From contig CATQHI010000003.1 of NCBI GenBank assembly GCA_958295895.1, positions 558,001 to 622,000 on the forward strand: DNA of 64,000 nt. Reading direction: 5' to 3'. Below are positions 24,953 through 32,878 of this stretch, one piece after another (the first letter of the stretch is position 1; every line of letters starts with the position of its first letter). The notes under the pieces are model-generated. The model was not told the origin of the DNA, searched no databases, and saw only the letters and a list, made by a program, of their open reading frames with translations. Origin of the DNA: Saprospiraceae bacterium (GTDB lineage Bacteria; Bacteroidota; Bacteroidia; Chitinophagales; Saprospiraceae). A program made the translations under genes and the position numbers.

Positions 24953-27900
24953 TTAGGCCTCGAGCGCTTCGATGGAGTTGTGAACCCGGGCGGCGTAAAA
25001 GACACTCGACTGGGTGTTTGTCTCCTCCAATACGAGGTAGTTGAGGGGGTTTTCTAATTTGCGGCTTACGTCACCCTGCTTATTGTTGCGGTCTCCGAAG
25101 GTGATCGCACCGGTCGGACAGGCCGTCTGACAGGCCACCCGTACATCGGAGTCACGTAGGGCCCGCTTCTCAATCTTGGCGGTAAGCTTACCCTGTTGCA
25201 GCCGCTGGGCACAGAAGCTACACTTCTCGATCACGCCACGGCTACGCACGGTCACGTCGGGGTTAAGCACCATCCGGGTGAGGTTATCGGCACCGAAGGG
25301 CAGTTCCTCATCGTTAAGCTCCGGCTCGTTGCTGCTGAATAGGTCGGCCGTGGAAAAATCCAGCCAGTTAAAGCGCCGCACCTTATAGGGGCAGTTGTTG
25401 GCGCAGTAGCGGGTGCCGATACAGCGGTTATAGATCATCTGATTCATCCCCTCATCGCTGTGCGGCGTGGCGGCTACCGGACAGACGTTCTCACAGGGGG
25501 CGTTGTCGCAGTGCTGGCACATCATGGGCTGGTACACCGCCCGGGGGTTCTCCACGTCGCCGTAGAAGTAGCGGTCTATACGCAGCCACTTCATCTCGTG
25601 GTGGCGCCAGACTTCGTACTTACCCACCACCTGCACGTTGTTCTCCGACAGGCAGGCCACTTCACAGGCAGCACATCCGATACAGGAGGTCAGGTCTACG
25701 TGCATCGCCCACCAGTGGCCCTGGCTGTAGATGTCCTTCACGTATTCCTCGTAGGGGTAGAGGGTCTGCTCGTTTAGGTGCTGGGCTTCTACACGCCGCT
25801 CGGCGATTTCCTCGCGCAGCTCCGGCAGTTCGGCAAACGAGCCCTGGAAGATGATCGACCGCTTGGTCAGCCCCCCCTGCATCCCCTCGCCGAGCTCCAT
25901 CACGGTCTTCTCGTCGACGTGGAAGGGCTGTAGGTACTCGCTCTCCTCCTCCGTCAGCTCCCGGTCGAACGTTTCGTTCTCCCCGGTCACGGTGTTGTAG
26001 TATACCCTGCCGTTCTCGTTGTGCGTCGTGAGGCCCATCGTGTGGTGGTACTGCACACTGGGGAATTCCTCCTCGCTGTCCACCTTATCCGAGATAGCCA
26101 CCTCACCGCTGTAGTACTGCACGTAGCCGTCTTCGTCGACGGTGAGCCAGGGGTAAACGTTCACCCCCACCTCGTTTCCGATGGCCTTGCCGACCGCCCC
26201 GGTCATCCGGCGGCCGTAGCCGATGGCCAGTCCGAAGGTACCGGGCATCTGTCCGAACTGCCGTACGACCGTAACGGTCTCCGGAGCCTGGTTCTCGCCT
26301 CCGACGGCAACGGTCACCTTATCGGCCTTACCCTTGTATTCCTCGGGATTGAGGTCTTTGTAGGCAGTGTAGCTGTTTCCGTCCACGTAGGTTACGGGGA
26401 TACTCAGGTAGTTACCCCAGGTGGTACGTGCGACCGGGTCGGGCACTTCCAGCAGCCAGGGGTTGTTGCCGTACACCCCGTTACCCATATTGACTGTCTC
26501 GAAGAAGGTAATCTCGTTTTCGGCCTCGCCCGGTGCCAGGATACGGCGGCTGGCGGCGTTGTAGTCTACGGTACGGGCGGTGGGTTGGACCTCGGTAAGC
26601 GCAGGTGCCTCCTGCGGTGCATCCGTTGTGGCATCAGGCGCGGCCGCGGGTGCAGTGGCCGTGGCATCATAGCCCAAACCGTAGTCATTCACACTGCCGG
26701 TCGACGCGTTGTTAAACACCCCATCGTGTAGGGCACTGTCCCAAAACGCCTGGAAGGAGGTAAACCGTCCCTGACTACCAAACACACCCTCCTCCCAGTT
26801 ACGCTTCACGTAATTCAGGTAGGGTTGGGTGGCGGTAGGATCGTAGCGCTCGGTTTCCTCCGACCACACCAGTAGGCTCTCCCCCTCCTGCCGGGTGCCG
26901 TAGCGATTGACGGCACCGAAGATGGGCACGATGGTCGGTTGGATCAGCGAGTAGACGCCCTGTACGGCCTCCGCGTCCCCCCAGCTTTCTAGGTAGTGGT
27001 GATTGGGCGTTACATATTCACAGAGCTGCGTCGTTTCGGTAGGTACCGTGCTGGTGCTGATGGCAAGAACGCGCCGGAAGTTACGCGACACCGCATCGGC
27101 TTTGAACACCGACTCGTCGCGATTGCCGTCGTTTTCCTCCTTGGCATCCGCCTGCTCCCCCCGGTCCTCCACCTCGTTTTCGTCGATGCGTCGTGGATCC
27201 AGGTACTCGCCGTTACGGAAGGTAGGGTCATTAGCCTGTAGGGCGGCGGTAAACTGTCCGGCCCAGGCATTGTCGAAGGCGGGGTTTGCACCATCCAATA
27301 CGATGACGGCGTCGACCTCACCCCCTTCGAGCTCGGCAATAAAGCGGGCCATATTCTGGTCGCTACCCTGCCGCTGTAGACTCCAGCGGTTAGTCTCGAT
27401 AGTACTGCCGTAGCTACCCAGCGCCCGGTTGATGGCGATGACCAGCTGCTGCTCGTAGAGGTTATTACTTCCACTCACCACCAGGGCAGCACCCCGGGCA
27501 CCCCGCAGCTCATTTGCAACCGCCTGGATCTTAGCCGCTGCGGTGGCATTCAGATTGGCCGCAGCACCCCCGCCCACAACGGCATTGTAGAGGGCAAGAA
27601 TGGCCTGGCCCTGCTGGCTCGGCTTGACCATGATCCGGTTGTCCGCATTCGATCCGGTCAGGCTCATGTGGCTCTCCACCTGTACGTGGCGCGACATGCG
27701 GCGACCGTCGGTCCGGCGACCGGCGATATACTGACGTCCGTACTCGACCGGACTGATCCAGGTACCGAGAAAATCACAGTTGAAGCCCACGATTACGTCG
27801 GCGTTATCGAAGCGGTAATGGGGAACGGCCCGTACGCCGAAGGCCGCCTCGTGGGCGTCGAGCAGCGCCGAAGAGCTGATGGGGTCGTACTGCACCAGCA

Positions 27901-28531
27901 CGGTGTTGCCCGGCATCCGGTTTTTGAAATCACGGATCGCTAGCTTCAGCGAAGGGCTCAGGATGGTGTGGGATACAATGCGAATCTGACGGGCATTCCG
28001 CAGTCGACCACCAATTTCGTCGTCGAGGACTTCCCAACTGGGGTTATCGGCGTAGACCCGCTCCCGCAGGGCTCTTCCACCCCTGACGCGGGCCGGTCCG
28101 TCAAAGCGGCTGGTATCGTACATCGTCAGCACGCTGGCCTGGGCACGGGCACTGGTGCCCCCTTCGGTGATGGGGCTCATGCTGTTGCCCTCGATCTTGA
28201 TGGGGCGGCCCTCCCGGGTCTTGACCAGAACGGGAACGTAGTCGCCGCCCTGAATAAAGGTAGAGGCGTAATAGGTAGCCACGCCGGGCACGATAGTATC
28301 GGGCTTCGAGACGTAGGGAATAGCCTTGCGTACCGGAATATCACAGGAGGCGATGGTAGCCGCCGTCATACCGAAACCAAGGTACTTAAGAAAGTCACGG
28401 CGGGTAGCCTCCAGGCGGGGATTTTCAATGCGCTGCTCGGCGGCGACCTCCGTGTCGGTAGCCGCGCGGTAGGCGGCACTGTTCTGGAGCTGATCGGTGC
28501 CGATCCAGACCTTATCATTCTGCTTCTTCAT
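24953..28531 (-). CDS. actB: Alternative complex III subunit ActB (TAT-targeted iron-sulfur protein)
   Basis: 1192 residues. A twin-arginine motif R44-R45-D-F-L-K lies unusually far from the start, as is normal for ActB, and routes the folded protein to the periplasm. A large molybdopterin-oxidoreductase-like region that in known complexes carries no molybdenum occupies most of the length. The last 250 residues form a ferredoxin-type domain with CIGCAACEVAC near 947, CQHCDNAPCENVCPVAA, CIGTRYCANNCP, CSFCAQR and CQTACPTGAI, enough Cys for several cubane clusters. It links quinol oxidation at ActC to the hemes. Residues near 630-660 are an Ala/Pro/Thr-rich linker. A long antisense open frame here is a composition artefact. 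Confidence 0.95.
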   Translation of the reverse strand: MKKQNDKVWIGTDQLQNSAAYRAATDTEVAAEQRIENPRLEATRRDFLKYLGFGMTAATIASCDIPVRKAIPYVSKPDTIVPGVATYYASTFIQGGDYVPVLVKTREGRPIKIEGNSMSPITEGGTSARAQASVLTMYDTSRFDGPARVRGGRALRERVYADNPSWEVLDDEIGGRLRNARQIRIVSHTILSPSLKLAIRDFKNRMPGNTVLVQYDPISSSALLDAHEAAFGVRAVPHYRFDNADVIVGFNCDFLGTWISPVEYGRQYIAGRRTDGRRMSRHVQVESHMSLTGSNADNRIMVKPSQQGQAILALYNAVVGGGAAANLNATAAAKIQAVANELRGARGAALVVSGSNNLYEQQLVIAINRALGSYGSTIETNRWSLQRQGSDQNMARFIAELEGGEVDAVIVLDGANPAFDNAWAGQFTAALQANDPTFRNGEYLDPRRIDENEVEDRGEQADAKEENDGNRDESVFKADAVSRNFRRVLAISTSTVPTETTQLCEYVTPNHHYLESWGDAEAVQGVYSLIQPTIVPIFGAVNRYGTRQEGESLLVWSEETERYDPTATQPYLNYVKRNWEEGVFGSQGRFTSFQAFWDSALHDGVFNNASTGSVNDYGLGYDATATAPAAAPDATTDAPQEAPALTEVQPTARTVDYNAASRRILAPGEAENEITFFETVNMGNGVYGNNPWLLEVPDPVARTTWGNYLSIPVTYVDGNSYTAYKDLNPEEYKGKADKVTVAVGGENQAPETVTVVRQFGQMPGTFGLAIGYGRRMTGAVGKAIGNEVGVNVYPWLTVDEDGYVQYYSGEVAISDKVDSEEEFPSVQYHHTMGLTTHNENGRVYYNTVTGENETFDRELTEEESEYLQPFHVDEKTVMELGEGMQGGLTKRSIIFQGSFAELPELREEIAERRVEAQHLNEQTLYPYEEYVKDIYSQGHWWAMHVDLTSCIGCAACEVACLSENNVQVVGKYEVWRHHEMKWLRIDRYFYGDVENPRAVYQPMMCQHCDNAPCENVCPVAATPHSDEGMNQMIYNRCIGTRYCANNCPYKVRRFNWLDFSTADLFSSNEPELNDEELPFGADNLTRMVLNPDVTVRSRGVIEKCSFCAQRLQQGKLTAKIEKRALRDSDVRVACQTACPTGAITFGDRNNKQGDVSRKLENPLNYLVLEETNTQSSVFYAARVHNSIEALEA

Positions 28532-28558
28532 ACGAAGTTTGGCTGTGTAAAACCTAGT

Positions 28559-30122
28559 TTAGTAATGGCAGCGCTGGCAGTTCAGACCGCCTACGTCCTC
28601 CACGGTTACCCCGTCGCGAACGCCGGCCTTAATCTCCTCGTGGTAGCGCTCGTAGGACTTGTAATACTCGTTGTCGTCAAACTGTACCTGCGTCTCACGG
28701 TGGCAGTTGATGCACCAGCCCATGCTCAGCGGGCTGTACTGGTATACCTCCTCCATCTCCTGGACCTGCCCGTGACAGTTCTGACACTTCAGGTTACCGA
28801 CCGTAACGTGCTGGGCGTGATTGAAGTAGACGTGGTCGGGCACGTTGTGGATCCGGACCCACTCGATGGGACCGGCAATGCGCTCATCCCCCGTGTACTC
28901 ATTGGTCAGGGCTTTTTCGATTCCCTCCAACTGTTCCTCGACGATGTTCTCGATGTCGTCGGCCTCCACGCCCTCAGTCAGGTTCTTGTTGGCGATCCAC
29001 TTGCGGTAGACGTCCTTGACCTGATCGTTGGTCATCTGGTCGTAGTTGGCGATGTAGGCACCTTCCAGGGGGTCCCAGCCGATGGAAGCGAAGATTTTGG
29101 TGATCTCGGCCGTACCGTAGTTGCTACCGTAGTTGATGGCTCGGTGGCAGTTCATACAGGTATTCACGGCGGGAATGACGGAGTGCTTCGAGCGGCGAGC
29201 ACCGTCGTGGCAGTACTGGCACTCAATCTTGTGAATACCGGCGTGCACCTGGTGGTTAAACTTGATGGGCTGGCCGGGCTGGTAATCCTGTTGGCGGCCC
29301 AGGTCGATGGCGTGATTGACGGTCGTATAACCGAAGAGTACCACCAGGGCGAAGACGGCAAAGGCGATTACGCCCCGGCTGGTCAGTACCTGCACCAGGG
29401 TGCGGCGGGCGGGGGGCGGCTCCCTCTGAAGAAGCCACCATGTACTGTAGGTTGCTGGTGATGCGGGCCAGGATAAGCGACAGTAGCAGTAGCGATACGC
29501 CCAGGATGACAAATAGCCAGGTGTTGTCGGTTTCTACGGCCTGCGCGGCGTCGGGTCCGGGTCCAATACCGTCGGTACGGCCGTAGGTCCCCGTGTAGAC
29601 ACCCTGAATATAGGCCAGTAGGTGCTCGATGTCACCGTCACTCAGATTTGGATAGGCCGACATCTGGGTCGGCTTCCACTGGTTCCATACGTCCAGGGCG
29701 TGGGCACTTTCGCCGGTGCCGATCAGTTTCTGGGAGTTTTTAATCCAGCGGTAGATATGGTCCCGGGGCTCCCCGGCCCAGCGCTCCTGCACGCCGCCGA
29801 GGGCCGGACCCGTCATGTTGTCCTTCATGTTAGCGGCGTGGCACTGACCACAGCCTACCGTCTTCCAGATGTCCTTACCGAGGGCCGGATCGCCGGCCCC
29901 CTCAGCTACTGCACCGTCCGGAGCGGGAGCGGTGGCATCATCGGCCGTCGGGACGTTATTGTTCGCATTGGCCGCCGGCGTCGTAGCCGGGTTGCCCTCG
30001 AGCACGGAGCCGGGGGTAATGGCCTGGGAGGTCGAGTCCTGACCGAAAACAGCACCTCCACCGAAGGCAAAGAGGCCAATCAGCAGCAGGAGGTACTGGG
30101 GGATTTTAGTATGGTATGTCAT
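28559..30122 (-). pseudogene. actA: Alternative complex III subunit ActA (multiheme cytochrome c), apparent frameshift
   Basis: The reading frame is split. The 5' part (from ATG 30122) encodes a signal peptide, the heme site CGQCH, a second helix (LFVILGVSLLLLSLILARI) and NLQYMVASSEGAA, then drifts into nonsense. The 3' part carries EPPPARRTLVQVLTSRGVIAF, a helix and five CxxCH sites (CQYCH, CMNCH, CQNCH, CINCH, CQRCH). Adding one C to the C6 run (G6 on the plus strand, 29411-29416) joins them as GAAPPARRTLVQ, about 521 residues with six hemes. Because the other five act genes are intact and the operon is complete, a sequencing error is more likely than loss. ActA is the membrane-anchored electron exit subunit. 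Confidence 0.88.
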
Positions 30123-30183
30123 TGCAAAATTGACATTTTAAGGAGGGCAGTACGGGAGGCTTCCGGCCCCCGTACTGCTTGCG

Positions 30184-30191
30184 CAAAGATA
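30184..30191 (-). promoter_or_regulatory. Promoter of the act operon: -7 box TATCTTTG with -33 TTTG
   Basis: TATCTTTG on the minus strand, with TTTG at 30212-30215 and 20 nt between them: the full Bacteroidota promoter layout (TTTG, about 19-21 nt, TAnnTTTG). The predicted leader to the actA ATG at 30122 is about 55 nt. Confidence 0.75.
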
Positions 30192-30240
30192 CTTTGATGA
30201 CAATTCTTTAACAAACTTGTTGCGAAAGGGAGTTCTTGTT

Positions 30241-30253
30241 TAGATTGAGTCTA
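30241..30253. promoter_or_regulatory. Imperfect palindrome TAGATTGAGTCTA upstream of the act promoter
   Basis: A 13-bp dyad with one mismatched pair, related to the perfect dyad before coxB (20070-20084). Its centre is 56 nt upstream of the -7 box, against 47 nt for coxB: a difference near one helical turn. Candidate shared operator. Confidence 0.4.
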
Positions 30254-30386
30254 CACAGTATAGTTTGCACCTGCGCACCGCCGCCCGCTTATGCTAGGTC
30301 GGTAGTTTAGTTCGTTACTTGCGCATCGTGTACTCCTTCAAGCCCCTATGACAAAGCTTTACCCCCCGCTCAGCAGAATCACCCCT

Positions 30387-31856
30387 ATGCAACTTCCCAT
30401 CGAGCGCAAGCCCCTGCGCATGTACGGCGATTCCAGCCGCGTGATCGGTCGCTTCTTCTGGGCTGGAAAGGACCGGGCCTACCAACTCATCGACCGGGTG
30501 ATCGACCTGGGGGATCAGGAGACCCACGATACGTTGATGCGCACGCTGCGCGACTTTGCCCGCCGCCACCGCAACACCATCGGCCTGTTCCGCCGCCACC
30601 TCAACGCCGCCCTCGATCGGGTGCCGGAGCAGCGCGAAAAGGTACTGCTGCTCAGCGAGGAAAAACAGGCCCTAATCGGCGCCTACTTCACCCACGAATA
30701 CAGCATCGAGTCGGCCGCGTTTTTTAACCCCTCGGTAGTGCCGGCCCTGGACCAGACGGGGTTGCAGCGCGGGCAGCAGCGCATCGTGATGAGTATGCGC
30801 GCCGTGGGCGAGGGGCACACCTCCTCCATTGTGTTCCGCAACATCATCCTGAGTGAAGACAATACGCCGCTGGCCGAACCCACTAACCAGTTTGTGGGCC
30901 TCGCGGAGCGGATCCACTACAGCCAGTACACCAAATCAGCCTTCTACCGGCGCTGCCACGAACAGGAGGCGATTGACGAGGACATCTACAACGAGTTGAT
31001 TGAGGACCTACCCGATAATTTTAACCACCGGGAGCTCTACGAACGCTACTGGCAGCTGTGGCTCAAGTACCCCGAAGACAGTGCCGAACGCGACCAGCTC
31101 AACCACCTCATGACGGTAGCCGACCGCTACTACGAGCTACACTTCAGCCTCGATACCGACATCAGCGAACGGGTACTCTACCCCATGATCGATTTCGAGA
31201 TGAAGGGTATGGAGGACGCCCGCTTCCTGCAGTTCGTCAACGACAACGGGAAAAAGATCTACTACGGTACCTACACTGCCTATAACGGCCGCCAGATCCG
31301 CCCCATGATCATAGAAACGGAGGACTTTTATGCCTTCACAATCCGGCCGGTCTACGGAGATGCGGCGGTGAACAAAAACCACGCCCTCTTCCCCCGTAAG
31401 ATCAACGGAAGCTACTACGTCCTCTGCCGCATCGACGGCATTAACAACTACATCATCAAGAGCGACCGCTTACAGGTCTGGGACGATGCGGTCAAGCTCA
31501 GCGAGCCGCGCTACCCCTGGCAGCTCTACCAGGTCGGCAACTGCGGCGCCCCCCTGGAAACGGAGCGCGGCTGGCTAGTCATCACCCACGGCGTAGGCCC
31601 CATGCGGCGGTACTGTCTGGGCGCGATGCTACTGGACCTCGACGATCCGACGAAGGTGATCGGACAGCTCAAAGAGCCCCTGATCAGCCCCATGGACGAT
31701 GAGCGGGAGGGTTACGTGCCCAACGTGGTATACAGCTGCGGTAGCATCATCCATAACGGTCAGGTATTCATTCCCTACGGTATCTCCGACGAGGCGGCCC
31801 GCTTTGCTACCGTCGACCTGGAATTACTCCTCGATACCCTGGAGGCGGGAGGCTAG
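30387..31856 (+). CDS. GH130-like glycoside phosphorylase/hydrolase
   Basis: 489 residues from the ATG at 30387; an ATG at 30348 would add 13 residues without family resemblance. The N-terminal PIERKPLRMYGDSSRVIGRFF introduces a helical extension, followed after residue 140 by a five-bladed propeller with VVPALDQTGLQRGQQRIVMS, SSIVFRN, RPMIIETEDFYAF and LVITHGVGPMRRYCLGAMLLDL. These features fit GH130, whose members phosphorolyse or hydrolyse beta-mannosides. It converges on a GT4 gene with a 4-nt overlap of stop codons (31853-31856), and two GT4 genes lie beyond, a context that I associate with mannoside or storage-oligosaccharide metabolism. The substrate is inferred. Confidence 0.8.
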   Translation: MQLPIERKPLRMYGDSSRVIGRFFWAGKDRAYQLIDRVIDLGDQETHDTLMRTLRDFARRHRNTIGLFRRHLNAALDRVPEQREKVLLLSEEKQALIGAYFTHEYSIESAAFFNPSVVPALDQTGLQRGQQRIVMSMRAVGEGHTSSIVFRNIILSEDNTPLAEPTNQFVGLAERIHYSQYTKSAFYRRCHEQEAIDEDIYNELIEDLPDNFNHRELYERYWQLWLKYPEDSAERDQLNHLMTVADRYYELHFSLDTDISERVLYPMIDFEMKGMEDARFLQFVNDNGKKIYYGTYTAYNGRQIRPMIIETEDFYAFTIRPVYGDAAVNKNHALFPRKINGSYYVLCRIDGINNYIIKSDRLQVWDDAVKLSEPRYPWQLYQVGNCGAPLETERGWLVITHGVGPMRRYCLGAMLLDLDDPTKVIGQLKEPLISPMDDEREGYVPNVVYSCGSIIHNGQVFIPYGISDEAARFATVDLELLLDTLEAGG

Positions 31857-32878
31857 GGCCGGCGGTGGCGGCGGTCCAGCATAGTGTTGTACACCTCGAT
31901 GTACCCATCCACCATCCGCTCGACGCTAAAGCGGTCACGGGCTACTTCGGCCACGTGCCAGCGATCTAGGCCTCCGCAGGCGCTGACCAAATCGACGGCT
32001 CCGGCTACGTCGTCAGTCAGAAAACCGGTCTTGCCGTGGTCAATTAATTCGGGCATCGCGCCGCGGTTAAAGGCGATCACCGGCGTGCCGGTCATCATGC
32101 TCTCGGCCACGCTAAGGCCGAAGGGCTCCTCGAAAGAAATAGGATGCAGCAGCGCGGTGGCCTCACCAAGAATGCGGTTACGCTCTTCGGGGCCCAGGTT
32201 ACCCAGGTACCGGACGCGATCGCCGTCGATGTGGGGGGCAATCTCTTCGTCAAAGTAGGCCTGGTCCTGGATCAAACCGGCCATCAGCAGGCGCTTACCC
32301 GCCCCGCGGGCAATCTCAATGGCCTCCGCCGCCCCCTTTTCCGGATGGATGCGGCCGAAATACAGCAGGTAATCCTGCGGCCGGTCCACGAAGGTGAACT
32401 GCTCCGTATCGATGCCATTATACACCGTAGCGATGTAGTCGATCCGTTCGTCGCGGTTGGTCTCACTGATGGCCACGTACTCCGTAGTGTCGTTATACTT
32501 TTCGTATACCGGCACGATCTGCTCGCTGCTGAAGCCGTGCACGGTAGTCACCATGGGCGGCTCCACGAGGGCGCTAAAGCCCAGGGGCATGAAGTCGAAT
32601 TGGTTGTGGACGAGGTCGAAGTTGTTAGCTGCACCCATGACTTGACTAATGTGCAGGTACTCCAGAACTTTAGCGTTCTGTCCTGCTTGTTCGGCGTAGC
32701 CTGCCGCTACCGTGGCTACTAATTTTGCGGCCGTCTTACTGGTGCCCGTGGCAAACAGCGTGACGTCGATACCCCTACGCACGAGCCCCTCCGTGAGGTG
32801 GCTAGTTACTTGTTCCCACGGTCCGTAGGCGGCCGGGGGTGTGGCCCAGGCGATGGGCGCTAACATGGCTACCCTCAC
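31853..32878 (-). CDS. Glycosyltransferase, GT4-like
   Basis: 341 residues with two Rossmann-like domains (GT-B). The start MRVAMLAPIAWATPPAAYGPWEQ and VTSHLTEGL is the acceptor domain. LLYFGRIHPEKGAAEAIEIA near 186 opens the donor domain. ALLHPISFEEPFGLSVAESM contains the EX7E-type motif that positions the nucleotide sugar. No signal peptide. The ATG overlaps the stop of the upstream 781-residue GT4 gene (ATGA, 32875-32878), so both are translated from one message. Together with the convergent GH130 gene they look like a small glycan-synthesis and turnover module. Sugars unknown. Confidence 0.88.
   Translation of the reverse strand: MRVAMLAPIAWATPPAAYGPWEQVTSHLTEGLVRRGIDVTLFATGTSKTAAKLVATVAAGYAEQAGQNAKVLEYLHISQVMGAANNFDLVHNQFDFMPLGFSALVEPPMVTTVHGFSSEQIVPVYEKYNDTTEYVAISETNRDERIDYIATVYNGIDTEQFTFVDRPQDYLLYFGRIHPEKGAAEAIEIARGAGKRLLMAGLIQDQAYFDEEIAPHIDGDRVRYLGNLGPEERNRILGEATALLHPISFEEPFGLSVAESMMTGTPVIAFNRGAMPELIDHGKTGFLTDDVAGAVDLVSACGGLDRWHVAEVARDRFSVERMVDGYIEVYNTMLDRRHRRP

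Noticed and set aside
26637-26656. Repeat-like word in actB
   Set aside because: Differs from the 20-bp consensus in the G-run and at the end, and lies in an Ala/Pro-rich low-complexity stretch where similar words arise by chance.
26021-26731. Open frame of 236 codons antisense to actB
   Set aside because: Composition artefact opposite a clear coding region; no recognisable motif and no promoter box.
27968-29461. Long open frame (497 codons) antisense to actB and actA
   Set aside because: It spans parts of two well-supported genes in opposite direction, has Val/Leu/Gly-rich composition typical of antisense frames in GC-rich DNA and shows no domain or signal.
30265-30287. Degenerate repeat-like word upstream of actA
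   Set aside because: The TTGCACCTGCG half is exact, but the G-rich half has a shift and substitutions; kept out of the count of ten copies.
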